Shown: piece by piece, positions 48,325 to 61,416 of the stretch | Numbering within the stretch: position 1 is the stretch's first letter | Layout: every line of letters begins with the position of its first letter | From: Actibacterium naphthalenivorans | GTDB lineage: Bacteria > Pseudomonadota > Alphaproteobacteria > Rhodobacterales > Rhodobacteraceae | NCBI RefSeq assembly: GCF_014196965.1 | Contig: NZ_JACIEQ010000001.1 | Span: 806,001 to 870,000 of the forward strand | DNA: 64,000 nt | Direction: 5' to 3' | The notes under the pieces: generated by a model | What the model was told of the DNA's origin: nothing | The model's input: only the letters and a program-made list of their open reading frames with translations | The model's database searches: none | Translations under genes and position numbers: made by a program

Positions 48325-48349
48325 AATGGCCCCGACATGCGGGGCCATT
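48325..48349 (-). terminator. Terminator of the atpHAGDC operon
   Basis: AATGGCCCCG-N5-CGGGGCCATT forms a perfect 10-bp stem about 22 bp after the atpC stop. On the minus strand it continues GCCATTTTTAT, a clear U-tract. Confidence 0.9.
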
Positions 48350-48370
48350 GAAAAGCGCGTTGCGCCAGGA

Positions 48371-48790
48371 TCAGAAGTTCGGAACGTTCGCGTCCAGCCC
48401 GATATGGCCGCTCATGGCAACCATGTCGGACAGCAGCTTGGCGGTCACGTCGGCGACGTCGGGATGCGCGGCCTTGTGTGCCTCATGCGCTTCCGCGATC
48501 ATCTCGTCCACCATCGCCTGGGTCACTTCCTCGACCGGATGGGCGCGTTCGGCCAGAACCGTCGTGCCCTCGCCCGTCACCTCGGCGAAGCCGCCGGTCA
48601 CGACATAGGTCGTGGAGCCTGCGGGCGTGATCACCTCCAGCACACCGGGGCGCAGGGTGGTGATCAGCGGCGCGTGGTCCGGCATCGCCGTCAGGTCGCC
48701 CTCGGCGCCCGGGATCCGGATCTCGGTGGCCTGAACAGAGGCAAGCCTGCGCTCGGGCGACACCAGATCGAATTGCATCGTATCAGCCAT
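48371..48790 (-). CDS. atpC: F1F0 ATP synthase epsilon subunit
   Basis: A 139-residue subunit with an N-terminal beta-sandwich ([12 protein letters not shown] ... [22 protein letters not shown]) and a short C-terminal helical region that can inhibit rotation. It ends the operon, 11 bp after atpD. Confidence 0.95.
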   Translation of the reverse strand: MADTMQFDLVSPERRLASVQATEIRIPGAEGDLTAMPDHAPLITTLRPGVLEVITPAGSTTYVVTGGFAEVTGEGTTVLAERAHPVEEVTQAMVDEMIAEAHEAHKAAHPDVADVTAKLLSDMVAMSGHIGLDANVPNF

Positions 48791-48801
48791 AACGGCCCCC
48801 T

Positions 48802-50244
<1,443 letters not shown>

Positions 50245-51120
50245 TTAGAGCGCCTCGGCGCCCGAGATAATTTCGATAAGCTCGTTGGTGATGACAGCCT
50301 GACGCGAGCGGTTGAATTCGATGGTCAGCTTGTCGATCATTTCGCCGGCATTGCGCGTGGCGTTGTCCATCGCGCTCATCCGGGCGCCCTGTTCCGAGGC
50401 GGCGTTTTCCAGCAGGGCGGCGAAGATCTGCGTCGCCACACCACGCGGCAGCAGGTCTTCCAGAATCCCCTCTTCCGACGGTTCATAGTCGTAAAGGATG
50501 CTTGCGCCTTCGGCTTCGGTTTGGGCGAAGGTGGCGGGGATGATCTGCTGCGTCGTCGGGATCTGGCTGATCACCGACTGGAACCTGCTGTAGAAAATCG
50601 TCGCCACGTCGAATTCGCCGGCATCGAACCGGGCCAGCACGCCCTTTGCGATATCCTGCGCCGTGGAATAGCCAAGGCGTTTCACCTCGCCCATGTCCAC
50701 ATGGCCCACGAAATACGCTTCGTATTCGCGCTTAAGCTGCTCGCGGCCCTTCTTGCCGACGGTCAGGATCTTGACGGTCTTGCCCGCAGCCAGCAGCGCC
50801 TGCGCCTTGACCCGCGCCGCACGCACGATGCTGGAGTTGAAGCCCCCGCACAGCCCGCGCTCCGCCGTCATGACGATCAGCAGGTGGACATCTTCCTTGC
50901 CGGTGCCCGAAAGCAGCTTTGGCGCGCTCTCCGAGCCAGCGACCGAGGCCGCAAGGCCACCCATCACCGCATTCATGCGCTCGGCATAGGGCCGTGCGCT
51001 TTCGGCAGCATCCTGGGCACGGCGGAGTTTGGCCGCCGCGACCATCTGCATGGCCTTCGTGATCTTGCGTGTCGACTTGACACTCGCGATCCGGTTCTTG
51101 AGGTCCTTAAGGTTTGGCAT
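50245..51120 (-). CDS. atpG: F1F0 ATP synthase gamma subunit
   Basis: A 291-residue central rotor subunit. [32 protein letters not shown] is the N-terminal helix of the coiled coil, and the C-terminal helix ends [17 protein letters not shown]. Length is normal. Confidence 0.97.
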   Translation of the reverse strand: MPNLKDLKNRIASVKSTRKITKAMQMVAAAKLRRAQDAAESARPYAERMNAVMGGLAASVAGSESAPKLLSGTGKEDVHLLIVMTAERGLCGGFNSSIVRAARVKAQALLAAGKTVKILTVGKKGREQLKREYEAYFVGHVDMGEVKRLGYSTAQDIAKGVLARFDAGEFDVATIFYSRFQSVISQIPTTQQIIPATFAQTEAEGASILYDYEPSEEGILEDLLPRGVATQIFAALLENAASEQGARMSAMDNATRNAGEMIDKLTIEFNRSRQAVITNELIEIISGAEAL

Positions 51121-51142
51121 ATGTCCTCTCCCTCAGGCCCGC

Positions 51143-52681
<1,539 letters not shown>

Positions 52682-53242
52682 TTATCCGACCTCTTTCATG
52701 GTGTTCTGGAGTGCCGCGAGCCGGGAGCGGATCGAGGTGTCGATCATCTTCGAGCCCACCTTGACGATAAGGCCGCCGATGAGCGAGTCATCCACAGCCA
52801 TATTGATTTTCACATCCTTGCCGGTGCTGGTTTTCAGCGACGCGGCAAGCTTGTCCTGTTGCGCCTGTGTCAGCGCCTTGGCGGCGGTGACATCGGCGGT
52901 GATCTCGCCCTTGTCCTCGGCGATCAGGCCGCGCAGCGTGGCCACAAGCTGCGGCAGCACGAACAGCCGCCGCTTTGCCGCCATCAGGCGCAGCGCGTTC
53001 GACACCACGGGCGAAAGCCCCATACCGGTGGCAATCGCGGCAATCGCCCCGGCCTGTTCCTCACGCGAATAGACCGGCGAGGCGATCAGCGAACGGAAGT
53101 CCGCACTCTCGGCCATGGCCGCTTCGATTGCGTCAAGATCGCTCTCAAGCGAGGGGAGAAGACTACCTTCCTTGGCCAGTTCAAAAATGGCCGTGGCATA
53201 GCGCGCGGCGATGCCTGTCGAGATCGAAGCTGGTTCGGACAC
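52682..53242 (-). CDS. atpH: F1F0 ATP synthase delta subunit
   Basis: A 186-residue stator subunit linking F1 to F0. The N-terminal helical bundle starts [22 protein letters not shown] and the C-terminal part reads [21 protein letters not shown]. The start is GTG at 53242, preceded by GGAAGGG. It heads the F1-only operon atpHAGDC; F0 genes are elsewhere, as usual in alphaproteobacteria. The 260-bp upstream gap holds no gene and presumably carries the promoter. Confidence 0.95.
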   Translation of the reverse strand: MSEPASISTGIAARYATAIFELAKEGSLLPSLESDLDAIEAAMAESADFRSLIASPVYSREEQAGAIAAIATGMGLSPVVSNALRLMAAKRRLFVLPQLVATLRGLIAEDKGEITADVTAAKALTQAQQDKLAASLKTSTGKDVKINMAVDDSLIGGLIVKVGSKMIDTSIRSRLAALQNTMKEVG

Positions 53243-53502
53243 GTCCACCCTTCCGATGTCTGTAGCCCCGGATTGCCGCAGGGCGCGACAAGGGGCAGCT
53301 CTAGCTGCGCACCCGGTCGGGTACGCTTCCGAAATCGGCGTGGGTGTAGCAGAGCATATCCCCCCCGGCAACCGTCATGAACACCGATCTGATACCACAC
53401 TGAGGACCAAATGTGACGGTTTGGCGCTAACATTCCGCTCTGCGACTTTCTGGCGCGACATGAGGGCCCGGCGATTCCCCGAAATTCGTGCCGGACGGAC
53501 GC

Positions 53503-54249
53503 TCAGACAGGCTCTGCGCCGGGCTGCGTCACCCCTTCCAGAACCCGCATCGGCCGCGCCACCCCCTCTTCCACGCCGGTGCCGGTTGGCCGGTAAACCC
53601 GCTTGGACGCCTCGACCATCAACACACCGCCGGCGAAATAGCCGCTGATCTGCCGTCCGGCCTTTTCCAGCATCGGCGCCGATTTCAGCCAGAACCGCTT
53701 GCGGCTCGGCGGGGTGTAGAGCGCGGCGCGGTGGCATTCGGGCTGAAACCCGTGCTGTTTGAGCTGCCCTTCAAGCTGGCCGAGCGAATAGGGGCGCCCG
53801 AACCCGAAAGGCGTCACATCGCGCCGCGCCCACAGGCCAGACCGGTTGGGCACGATGAACAGCGCCCTTCCGCCCGGCCCCAGCACCCGCGCGCATTCCT
53901 CCAGCAGGGCCGAGGGATGCTCGCTGGTTTCCAGCCCGTGCAGCAGCACCAGCTTGTCGGCCAGCCCGTTGGGCAGCGGCCAGCGGGTTTCCTCGGACAG
54001 GACAGAAACATTGGCGGCCCCCGCCGGCCAGGGCATCACCCCCTGCTGGCCGGGCATCAGCGCCACGACCCGCCGCGCCTCGGGCAGATAGGGCCGCAAC
54101 AGCGGCGCGGCAAAGCCGAAGCCCACCACCGTCTGCCCTTTTGCCTCGGGCCACAGGGTTTTCACCTGATCACGGATTGCCCTTTGCGCCACGCGCCCCA
54201 GATTGGTGCGGTAGTAGAAGTTCCTCAGATCAAGCACGTCCAGGTGCAT
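53503..54249 (-). CDS. Class I SAM-dependent methyltransferase
   Basis: A 248-residue methyltransferase-like protein. The SAM-binding motif I is degenerate ([15 protein letters not shown]), and later parts are [37 protein letters not shown]. The acceptor is unknown. Divergent from gloB (62 bp apart), a frequent arrangement in this order; the linkage hints at a shared detoxification role. Confidence 0.83.
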   Translation of the reverse strand: MHLDVLDLRNFYYRTNLGRVAQRAIRDQVKTLWPEAKGQTVVGFGFAAPLLRPYLPEARRVVALMPGQQGVMPWPAGAANVSVLSEETRWPLPNGLADKLVLLHGLETSEHPSALLEECARVLGPGGRALFIVPNRSGLWARRDVTPFGFGRPYSLGQLEGQLKQHGFQPECHRAALYTPPSRKRFWLKSAPMLEKAGRQISGYFAGGVLMVEASKRVYRPTGTGVEEGVARPMRVLEGVTQPGAEPV

Positions 54250-54311
54250 TGCGGCCCGCCTCGGGATCGGCAACAGTTGAGGGCAGAATAGCCAAGCGGA
54301 GCCAGAATGCC

Positions 54312-55079
54312 ATGCCTCTTGAGATCATCACCCTGCCCTGCCTGAGCGACAATTACGCCTATCTGCTCCACAATCCCGAAACCGCGGAGACCGCGGTTGT
54401 CGACGTGCCCGAGGCCGGGCCGATCCGGGAGGCGCTGAAGGCGCGGGGCTGGCGGCTGACCGATATCCTGATCACCCACCACCACGCCGACCACATCCAG
54501 GGCGTGACCGAACTGCGCGCCGAAACCGGGGCCCGCGTCATCGGCGCGGCGGCCGATGCGCACCGTCTGCCGCCGCTGGACCTCGCCGTGAGCGATGACG
54601 ACAACCTGACCGTTTGCGGCGAGCTGGCCGAGGTGCTGGATGTGTCGGGCCACACCGTCGGCCACATCGCCTTCTACTTCCCCGACGCGGGCGCGGTGTT
54701 CACCGCCGACAGCCTGATGGCGCTGGGATGCGGCCGCGTGTTCGAAGGCACGCCCGACATGATGTGGGCCAGCCTGTCGCGCCTGGCGGCGCTGCCCGAC
54801 GACACCATGGTTTATTCCGGCCACGAATATACGGCGGCCAACGCCCGCTTCGCCCTGACTATTGAACCGGACAATTCAGCGCTTATCTCACGGTCGCAGG
54901 CGATAGGATCGGCCCGCGCGGCCGGCAGACCCACCGTCCCGTCCCGCCTGTCGGACGAACGCGCGACCAACCCCTTTCTGCGCGCCGGATTGCCGGAAAT
55001 GAAACAGGCCGTCGGTTTGGCGGGGCACCCCGACGCAGAGGTTTTCGCTGAAATCCGTCGGCGAAAAGATCAATTCTGA
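54312..55079 (+). CDS. gloB: Hydroxyacylglutathione hydrolase (glyoxalase II)
   Basis: A 255-residue metallo-beta-lactamase fold enzyme that hydrolyses S-lactoylglutathione. The metal motif HHHADHIQG is near residue 54, followed by [27 protein letters not shown] and [14 protein letters not shown]. The C-terminal domain ends the typical NPFLRA segment. The start codon lacks a strong ribosome binding site. Confidence 0.94.
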   Translation: MPLEIITLPCLSDNYAYLLHNPETAETAVVDVPEAGPIREALKARGWRLTDILITHHHADHIQGVTELRAETGARVIGAAADAHRLPPLDLAVSDDDNLTVCGELAEVLDVSGHTVGHIAFYFPDAGAVFTADSLMALGCGRVFEGTPDMMWASLSRLAALPDDTMVYSGHEYTAANARFALTIEPDNSALISRSQAIGSARAAGRPTVPSRLSDERATNPFLRAGLPEMKQAVGLAGHPDAEVFAEIRRRKDQF

Positions 55080-55264
55080 GCCACAGGCCAAGGCCGGAGC
55101 GCAAAAGAAACGCCCATTTTTTGCGCCCTTGCGCAACCTGTGATCGGAATTGAAGAGAAAAGACTTGAAGCACGGCCTTAAAAACCGAACCTTAAAGATA
55201 TGAGGCCACGGTTGAGGACGGGCCCGACAGCCCCCCTCGGCCCTACAGGAAAGGAGCACGCCAC

Positions 55265-57598
55265 GTGCCTTCGTTTTCAAACACTCTCGAGCAAGCCATC
55301 CACGCAGCCCTCGCGCTGGCCAATGCCAGGCGCCATGAGCTGGCTACACTGGAACACCTGCTGCTGGCCCTGATCGACGAACCCGACGCCGCCAAGGTGA
55401 TGCAGGCCTGTTCGGTCGATCTGGAAGAGCTGCGCAAGACCCTGGTGGAATTCATCGACGAAGAGCTTTCGACCCTCGTGACCGAGATCGAAGGCTCCGA
55501 AGCCGTGCCCACGGCCGCCTTCCAGCGCGTGATTCAGCGCTCTGCCATTCACGTTCAAAGCTCGGGCCGGACCGAAGTGACCGGCGCGAATGTCCTTGTC
55601 GCCATTTTTGCCGAACGCGAGTCGAACGCGGCGTATTTCCTGCAGGAGCAGGACATGACCCGCTACGACGCCGTGAATTTCATCGCCCATGGCGTCGCCA
55701 AAGACCCGTCCTTCGGCGAAACCCGCCCGGTTTCCGGCGCGCCTGAGTTCAACGAGGAAACGCAAAGCAACGGCTCTCAGCCCGACGACGGGGATGCAAA
55801 GGAATCGGCCTTGTCGAAATATTGCGTGGACCTGAACGCCAAGGCGCGGGAAGGCGATGTCGACCCGCTGATCGGGCGTGAGCTCGAGGTGGAGCGCTGC
55901 GTGCAGGTGCTGTGCCGCCGGCGCAAGAACAACCCGCTTCTGGTGGGGGATCCCGGCGTTGGCAAGACCGCCATCGCCGAAGGTCTGGCGCGCAAGATCG
56001 TCAAGGGCGAAACGCCCGAGGTTCTGCAACACGCCACGATCTACTCGCTCGACATGGGCGCGCTGCTGGCCGGAACCCGCTATCGCGGCGATTTCGAGGA
56101 GCGGCTGAAGGCGGTGGTGACCGAGCTGGAAAATCACCCCGACGCGATCCTGTTCATCGACGAGATCCACACGGTGATCGGCGCCGGCGCCACCTCGGGC
56201 GGGGCGATGGATGCCTCCAACCTGCTGAAGCCCGCGCTTCAGGGCGGCAAGCTGCGCTGCATGGGATCGACCACCTACAAGGAATTCCGCCAGCATTTCG
56301 AAAAGGACCGCGCCCTGTCGCGCCGGTTCCAGAAGATCGACGTCAAGGAACCGTCGGTCGAGGATGCGGTGAAGATCCTGAAAGGCCTGAAGCCCTATTT
56401 CGAGGATCATCACCATATCAAATACACCTCCGACGCGATCAAGTCGGCGGTCGAGCTTTCGGCCCGCTATATCCATGACCGCAAGCTGCCCGACAAGGCG
56501 ATCGACGTGATCGACGAGGCCGGCGCGGCGCAGCATCTGGTGGCCGCCGGCAAACGCCGCAAGACCATCGGTGCGAAAGAGATCGAAGCGGTGGTGGCCA
56601 AGATTGCCCGCATTCCGCCCAAGAACGTCTCCAAGGACGATTCCGCGGTGCTGAAGGATCTGGAGCCATCGCTGAAACGCGTGGTCTTTGGTCAGGACAA
56701 GGCGATCGAGGCGCTGTCGTCGGCGATCAAGCTGGCCCGCGCCGGGCTGCGGGAGCCTGAAAAGCCGATCGGCAACTACCTGTTCGCCGGCCCCACCGGC
56801 GTCGGCAAGACCGAGGTCGCCAAACAGCTGGCCGATACGCTGGGCGTGGAACTGCTGCGCTTCGACATGTCGGAATACATGGAGAAACACGCCGTTTCGC
56901 GCCTGATCGGCGCCCCTCCGGGCTATGTCGGGTTCGATCAGGGCGGCATGCTGACCGATGGCATCGATCAGCACCCGCATTGCGTGCTGCTGCTGGACGA
57001 GATCGAAAAGGCGCATCCGGATGTCTTCAACATCCTGTTGCAGGTGATGGACCACGGCAAGCTGACTGACCATAACGGCCGTCAGGTGGATTTCCGCAAC
57101 GTGATCCTGATCATGACCTCGAACGCGGGTGCCGCAGAACAGGCCAAATCGGCCATCGGCTTTGGCCGCGACCGGCGCGAGGGCGAGGATACGGCGGCGA
57201 TCGAGCGCACCTTCACGCCCGAGTTCCGCAACCGTCTGGACGCGGTGATCAGCTTCGCGCCGCTGCCCAAGGAGGTCATCATGCAGGTGGTCGAGAAATT
57301 CGTCCTCCAGCTTGAGGCCCAGTTGATGGACCGCGACGTGACCATCGAGCTGACCCAGCCCGCCGCAGAATGGCTGGCCGACAAGGGCTATGACGACAAG
57401 ATGGGCGCGCGCCCCCTGGGCCGTGTGATTCAGGAGCACATCAAGAAGCCGCTGGCCGAGGAGCTGTTGTTCGGCAAGCTGGCCAAGGGCGGCGTCGTGA
57501 CCGTAGGCGTCAAGGACGGCAAGATCGACCTGCTGATCGAAGAGCCGACCAAGCGCCAGATCTCTTCGAAAAAGCCCCCGCTTCTGACGGCGGAATAA
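55265..57598 (+). CDS. clpA: ATP-dependent Clp protease ATP-binding subunit ClpA
   Basis: A 777-residue AAA+ unfoldase that feeds substrates to ClpP. It has an N-domain (about 1-140), D1 with P-loop [13 protein letters not shown], and D2 with [13 protein letters not shown]. The ClpP-docking IGFGRDR segment is also present. The GTG start has AAGGAG eight bases upstream. clpS, often adjacent, is not in the 185-bp upstream gap. A CTTGAA near 55164 resembles a heat-shock -35 but no clear -10 pairs with it. Confidence 0.96.
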   Translation: MPSFSNTLEQAIHAALALANARRHELATLEHLLLALIDEPDAAKVMQACSVDLEELRKTLVEFIDEELSTLVTEIEGSEAVPTAAFQRVIQRSAIHVQSSGRTEVTGANVLVAIFAERESNAAYFLQEQDMTRYDAVNFIAHGVAKDPSFGETRPVSGAPEFNEETQSNGSQPDDGDAKESALSKYCVDLNAKAREGDVDPLIGRELEVERCVQVLCRRRKNNPLLVGDPGVGKTAIAEGLARKIVKGETPEVLQHATIYSLDMGALLAGTRYRGDFEERLKAVVTELENHPDAILFIDEIHTVIGAGATSGGAMDASNLLKPALQGGKLRCMGSTTYKEFRQHFEKDRALSRRFQKIDVKEPSVEDAVKILKGLKPYFEDHHHIKYTSDAIKSAVELSARYIHDRKLPDKAIDVIDEAGAAQHLVAAGKRRKTIGAKEIEAVVAKIARIPPKNVSKDDSAVLKDLEPSLKRVVFGQDKAIEALSSAIKLARAGLREPEKPIGNYLFAGPTGVGKTEVAKQLADTLGVELLRFDMSEYMEKHAVSRLIGAPPGYVGFDQGGMLTDGIDQHPHCVLLLDEIEKAHPDVFNILLQVMDHGKLTDHNGRQVDFRNVILIMTSNAGAAEQAKSAIGFGRDRREGEDTAAIERTFTPEFRNRLDAVISFAPLPKEVIMQVVEKFVLQLEAQLMDRDVTIELTQPAAEWLADKGYDDKMGARPLGRVIQEHIKKPLAEELLFGKLAKGGVVTVGVKDGKIDLLIEEPTKRQISSKKPPLLTAE

Positions 57599-57605
57599 CA
57601 AACAG

Positions 57606-57630
57606 CGGGCGGCGGAAACCCCGCCGCCCG
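57606..57630. terminator. Hairpin between clpA and the stator operon
   Basis: A perfect 10-bp stem CGGGCGGCGG / CCGCCGCCCG with a 5-nt loop in the 36-bp gap between convergent genes. No T-run; likely a bidirectional terminator or transcription barrier. Confidence 0.55.
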
Positions 57631-57634
57631 TCGC

Positions 57635-59518
57635 TCAGCGTTCGGTCAGTTTCAGTTCGATGCGCCGGTTCTGCGCCCGCGCCTCGGACGTGTTTTCGCT
57701 ATTCACCGGCTGATATTCCCCGAACCCGGTCGCGGCCAGCCGCTCGGGCGGAAAGCCAAGCGCATCGGTCATATAGCGCACCACCGCCAGCGCCCGGCCC
57801 TGGCTCAGCTCCCAGTTGTCGCGATATTTGCCCGTGCCCAGCAGCGGCACATTGTCTGTGTGGCCATCCACCCGAATGATCCAGTCGATCCCCGCGGGAA
57901 TCTCGTCGGACACGTCGCGCAGAATCTCCACCACATTGGCAATCTGCGCCTGCCCCCCCGCCGACAGCTCGGCCGAGGCCGATTCGAACAGAACCTCCGA
58001 CGAAAAGACGAAACGGTCGCCCACGATGCGCACGCCTTCGCGGCCAGCCAGAACCTCGCGCAGGCGGCCGAAGAATTCAGAGCGGAAATTCTCCAGGTTC
58101 TTCGCCGTTTCCGCCAGGCGCCGCGCCTCTTCCTCCAGCCGCTTGCGTTCGGCCGCCTCGAGTTCGGCCCGCGCGCGCTGTTCGGCGGTGACCTGAACCA
58201 GCGCCGCGTTCAGGCGGCTGCTGAGCGTTTCGATCTGAACATTGGCGTCGGAATTGCGCGCCGCCGATTCATCGAGAAGCGCCTGAAGCGAGCCGAGCTG
58301 CGCCCGCAGCGCCGCCACCTGCTGGTTCAGCAGCGCCAGCTTGCGCTGGCTTTCGGCCGATTTCGCCTGCTCCTCGTCAAGCGCCCGATTGGCCGAGGCA
58401 AGCAGCACGGCGCGCTCTTCGGCCTCGCTCAACCGTTCCTGGGCCACCTGTTCAGCGGCCAGCTTGGCCGCCAGCGCGGCGGCAAGCTGGCGCTGAATAT
58501 CGCCCGCATCGCCCGATGTACCGCGCAGCGCCTCAAGCTCGGCCTCGGCGCGGGCAAGCGCCTCGGCCAAACCTTCCTGCTCTTGCGACGCCGCCGCCAG
58601 ATCTTCGCTCAGCTGCGTGCGCGCCAAAACGGCGGCCGCAAGCCGCGCGTCCAGATCCCGTTCGGCAGCCTGCGCGGCGGCAAGCATCGTCAGCGTTTCC
58701 TCGGCCCGTCGGCGCTGCTCTTCCAGCGCCAGCGTCATCGCCGTCAACTCATCCTCGGCGCCTTTCAGCCGGTCGCGCAGGGCCTGCGCCGCCGCCGCCT
58801 CGGCCAGCCTTGCCGCCTCTTCCTCTGACAGCTGGTTTTCCAGCGCGCCGATCCGGTCACTCAGCGCCGCATTCGCCTGCCCCGCCTCGTCAGCGCCACG
58901 GCGCAGATCGGCGATCAGCGCCTCCAGCGCCTCGCGCCGGGCGGCGGCAAGCCGCGCGGCCTCGGCCTGGGCGTCAACCTCATCGCGGGCCTGCGCCAGC
59001 GCCAGCTGCAACTGCTCCTGCTCGGTCAGCAGGCGGCTGCGATCCTCTTCCAGCGTGGCAAGCTGTTCTTCCAGCGCGAGGCCCCGGTTCCGCGCGGCAT
59101 CGCGCTGCGACAGCAGGCTGGCGACCTGCGCCTCGAAATCCGTGATCCGCGCCCGTGCCGTGGCCAGATCAGACGCGCGCGCGTCAAGCTGTGACGTCAA
59201 GGTCGCGATCAGCGCCGATTGCGCCTCGGCCTGGATACGGGCGGTATCCAGCTCTCCGCCCAGCTGCCCCACTTCGGCTTCCAGCTGAAAGCTGTGCTGC
59301 TGCTCCAGCCCCAGCGCCTCGGCCAGGGCGGCCAGTTCGGCGTTCAGTTCTGTCAGTTCCGTTTCCTGCCCGGCGATGGTTTCGCCCAGCATGAACTGCA
59401 CCACCATGAAAATGGTCAGAACGAACATCAGCACCAGCAAGAGCGCCGTCATCGCATCGACGAAGCCCGGCCAGATCGACGCCTGAAAACGGTTGCCGCT
59501 GCGTCGGGTCAGGGCCAT
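57635..59518 (-). CDS. MotB-like stator protein with long coiled coil and OmpA/PG-binding domain
   Basis: A 627-residue protein. One membrane helix (about 18-43, FVDAMTALLLVLMFVLTIFMVV) carries Asp21, at the place of the proton-carrying Asp of MotB. About 400 residues of heptad-like coiled coil rich in Ala, Glu and Arg (about 50-470) follow. A C-terminal OmpA-like domain (about 500-627) has the peptidoglycan-binding segment VDGHTDNVPL and LSQGRALAVVRYM. It pairs with the MotA/ExbB-like protein upstream, 4 bp apart. No flagellar genes are near; the role is unknown. Core architecture resembles MotB, ZorB and similar ion-driven stators. Confidence 0.82.
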   Translation of the reverse strand: MALTRRSGNRFQASIWPGFVDAMTALLLVLMFVLTIFMVVQFMLGETIAGQETELTELNAELAALAEALGLEQQHSFQLEAEVGQLGGELDTARIQAEAQSALIATLTSQLDARASDLATARARITDFEAQVASLLSQRDAARNRGLALEEQLATLEEDRSRLLTEQEQLQLALAQARDEVDAQAEAARLAAARREALEALIADLRRGADEAGQANAALSDRIGALENQLSEEEAARLAEAAAAQALRDRLKGAEDELTAMTLALEEQRRRAEETLTMLAAAQAAERDLDARLAAAVLARTQLSEDLAAASQEQEGLAEALARAEAELEALRGTSGDAGDIQRQLAAALAAKLAAEQVAQERLSEAEERAVLLASANRALDEEQAKSAESQRKLALLNQQVAALRAQLGSLQALLDESAARNSDANVQIETLSSRLNAALVQVTAEQRARAELEAAERKRLEEEARRLAETAKNLENFRSEFFGRLREVLAGREGVRIVGDRFVFSSEVLFESASAELSAGGQAQIANVVEILRDVSDEIPAGIDWIIRVDGHTDNVPLLGTGKYRDNWELSQGRALAVVRYMTDALGFPPERLAATGFGEYQPVNSENTSEARAQNRRIELKLTER

Positions 59519-59522
59519 GGGC

Positions 59523-60710
59523 CTATTCTCCCGGCTCGCCGGTGGCCTGGCGGATCGTGCGGGTCAGCGTCGCGAGATCGCCGCGCAGATCGGTCAGGGT
59601 TTCCTGCCGCCCCGCCGAAATCTCCTCGAGAATCCGCAAGAGCTGCACGTCGATCGAGCGCAGGCGCATCCGGCTTTCGGCATCCACATGCGGGTTCACA
59701 TCCGTGTCTTCGGCGGCGCGCCCTTCCAGGGCTGCAATCATCCGCTCCTGTCCTTCGGCAAGCCGGGCCAGCGCGGTGGCCGTGGTGCCGGCCGCGGTAC
59801 TGTCGGCCTCGATCCGGGTGGTCAGCCGCTCTACCGCGTCGGCCACCTGCCCCAGCCGTTCATCAACCATCGCCCGACTGACGTCGGATTGGGTGAACAT
59901 CGCCTGCAGCGCGTCCATCTGCCCGGCCATCTGTTCCAGCACGCCGGAGGCGAAACCGGCCTCGCCCCCGTCGCCATCGCCGCTGGAAAAACCCAGCGTC
60001 GTAATGGTCGACAGCCATTCCTCCAGTTCGCGGTAGAACCGGTTCTGGCCATGGCCCGCGAACAGCTCCAGCAACCCCACCACCAGCGAACCGGCGAGCC
60101 CCAGAAGAGAGGATGAAAACGCCGTGCCCATGCCGCCCAGTTGCGCCTCGAGCCCCGACATCAGCCGTGCGAACACATCAACGCTGGTTTCGCCATCGCT
60201 CGGCGCGAGCGAGCGGATGGTTTCGACCACCGCCGGCACCGTGGTGGCAAGGCCGTAGAACGTGCCCAGAAGGCCCAGGAATATCAGCAGGTTGACGATA
60301 TAGCGCGTGATGTCGCGGGCTTCCTCGATCCGCGTGGCGACCGATTCCAGGATCGACCGTGACGAGGAAGAGCTGATCTGCATCCGCGCCCCCCGGCTGC
60401 GCAGCAGCGCCGCCAGCGGCGCCAGCAGGCGCGGCGCGCGGGTCATCTGGTGCCCCGGCCGTTCGGCCGCGAAACCTTCGATCCAGTGGACGGAGGAAAT
60501 CAGCTGAAACACCTGAAAGAAACAGGCCAGCACCCCCACGACGAAGACCAGAAGGATGACACCGTTCAGATAGGGGTTCGACAGGAACACCGGCCCGACG
60601 CGCGGATAGGCCACATAGGCCCCGAAAGAGAAAAGCCCGACCGCCACCAGCATCAGAAAGATCTGGCGGACGGGTTGGGAGAAATGTGGTTCTGCCTCGC
60701 GGTCGGTCAT
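59523..60710 (-). CDS. MotA/TolQ/ExbB-like proton channel protein
   Basis: A 395-residue inner-membrane protein. About four helices are seen: 17-42, 48-70, about 138-160 (YIVNLLIFLGLLGTFYGLATT) and about 195-215 (GTAFSSSLLGLAGSLVVGLLELF). The latter two match the MotA/ExbB channel core. A C-terminal helical extension of about 170 residues follows. It forms a two-gene operon with the MotB-like coiled-coil protein. Physiological function is unknown; a non-flagellar ion-driven motor is inferred. Confidence 0.82.
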   Translation of the reverse strand: MTDREAEPHFSQPVRQIFLMLVAVGLFSFGAYVAYPRVGPVFLSNPYLNGVILLVFVVGVLACFFQVFQLISSVHWIEGFAAERPGHQMTRAPRLLAPLAALLRSRGARMQISSSSSRSILESVATRIEEARDITRYIVNLLIFLGLLGTFYGLATTVPAVVETIRSLAPSDGETSVDVFARLMSGLEAQLGGMGTAFSSSLLGLAGSLVVGLLELFAGHGQNRFYRELEEWLSTITTLGFSSGDGDGGEAGFASGVLEQMAGQMDALQAMFTQSDVSRAMVDERLGQVADAVERLTTRIEADSTAAGTTATALARLAEGQERMIAALEGRAAEDTDVNPHVDAESRMRLRSIDVQLLRILEEISAGRQETLTDLRGDLATLTRTIRQATGEPGE

Positions 60711-60800
60711 ATCTGCTGGACGGGCCCTGACCCTGATATTGTTGAAAAAACACTAGGGGATGCGCCGCGCCGCGACAACACGCAATCGCACGGCGCCGTG

Positions 60801-61352
60801 TCAGGCCTCCGAACCTGTTGTGATTTCGCGCACCCGGCGCGTCAGCCAGCTCAGTTCGGCATCCTCGATGCCAAGCTCGGCCAGATGGGCGGCGGTGTTA
60901 TAGAGGTATTCGGTGTTCGCCCCGCGCCCGCCGACGGCCCGCGCAATGATGCCCGCCTGCTCTTCCAACGGCAATCCGCCGCAATATTGCACATGGTCGG
61001 GATCGATGATGAAGGTCAGCGCCCGCACCTGCGGGCCGCCGCGCAGATCCAGCGGCAGCTCCGCCTCCAGATAGGCCGAGGAAATCAGCTCTCGCTCCTG
61101 CAGATAGGCGACGGTCGCATCCTCGGCCCCCGGTGCGACGCGAAAGGCCAGCCCCGTGCAGGCCGCGCCAGCCGTGGCATCAAGCGCCAGAACGAGCCCC
61201 GGTTCATCCGGTGTTCCGCGATGATGGACCGAGCGCATGCAAAACGAGCGGTGGTAATCGGCCAGCCGCGCGATCTGTCGTTCGGCCACGGCAAAGCCGG
61301 GGTTCCACATCAGTGACCCGTATCCGAAAACCCAAAGCGGCGCGCGCGGCAT
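60801..61352 (-). CDS. ChaC-like gamma-glutamylcyclotransferase
   Basis: A 183-residue enzyme of the ChaC/GGCT family that splits glutathione or gamma-glutamyl peptides to 5-oxoproline. The signature VFGYGSLMWNPGF is at the N-terminus and the middle keeps the acidic residue region AYLQERELISSAYLEAELPL. Start ATG at 61352; longer in-frame starts overlap the divergent DUF2125 gene. It is divergent from DUF2125 with 64 bp between start codons. Confidence 0.88.
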   Translation of the reverse strand: MPRAPLWVFGYGSLMWNPGFAVAERQIARLADYHRSFCMRSVHHRGTPDEPGLVLALDATAGAACTGLAFRVAPGAEDATVAYLQERELISSAYLEAELPLDLRGGPQVRALTFIIDPDHVQYCGGLPLEEQAGIIARAVGGRGANTEYLYNTAAHLAELGIEDAELSWLTRRVREITTGSEA

Positions 61353-61416
61353 GTCTCTGGCCCTCTCTGCTCCGGCCCTGTAAACACCAGCAGGCCGGGA
61401 AGGAAAAGGGGCGACC

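Noticed and set aside
57860-59145. Long open frames on the plus strand opposite the MotB-like gene
   Set aside because: High-GC antisense shadows of a coiled-coil gene with strong third-position GC bias; composition is Arg/Pro-rich and no family is seen.
57635-60710. A Zorya phage-defence system
   Set aside because: Only the stator-like pair is present. ZorC, ZorD and ZorE are absent and the neighbours are core genes, so the label is not justified.
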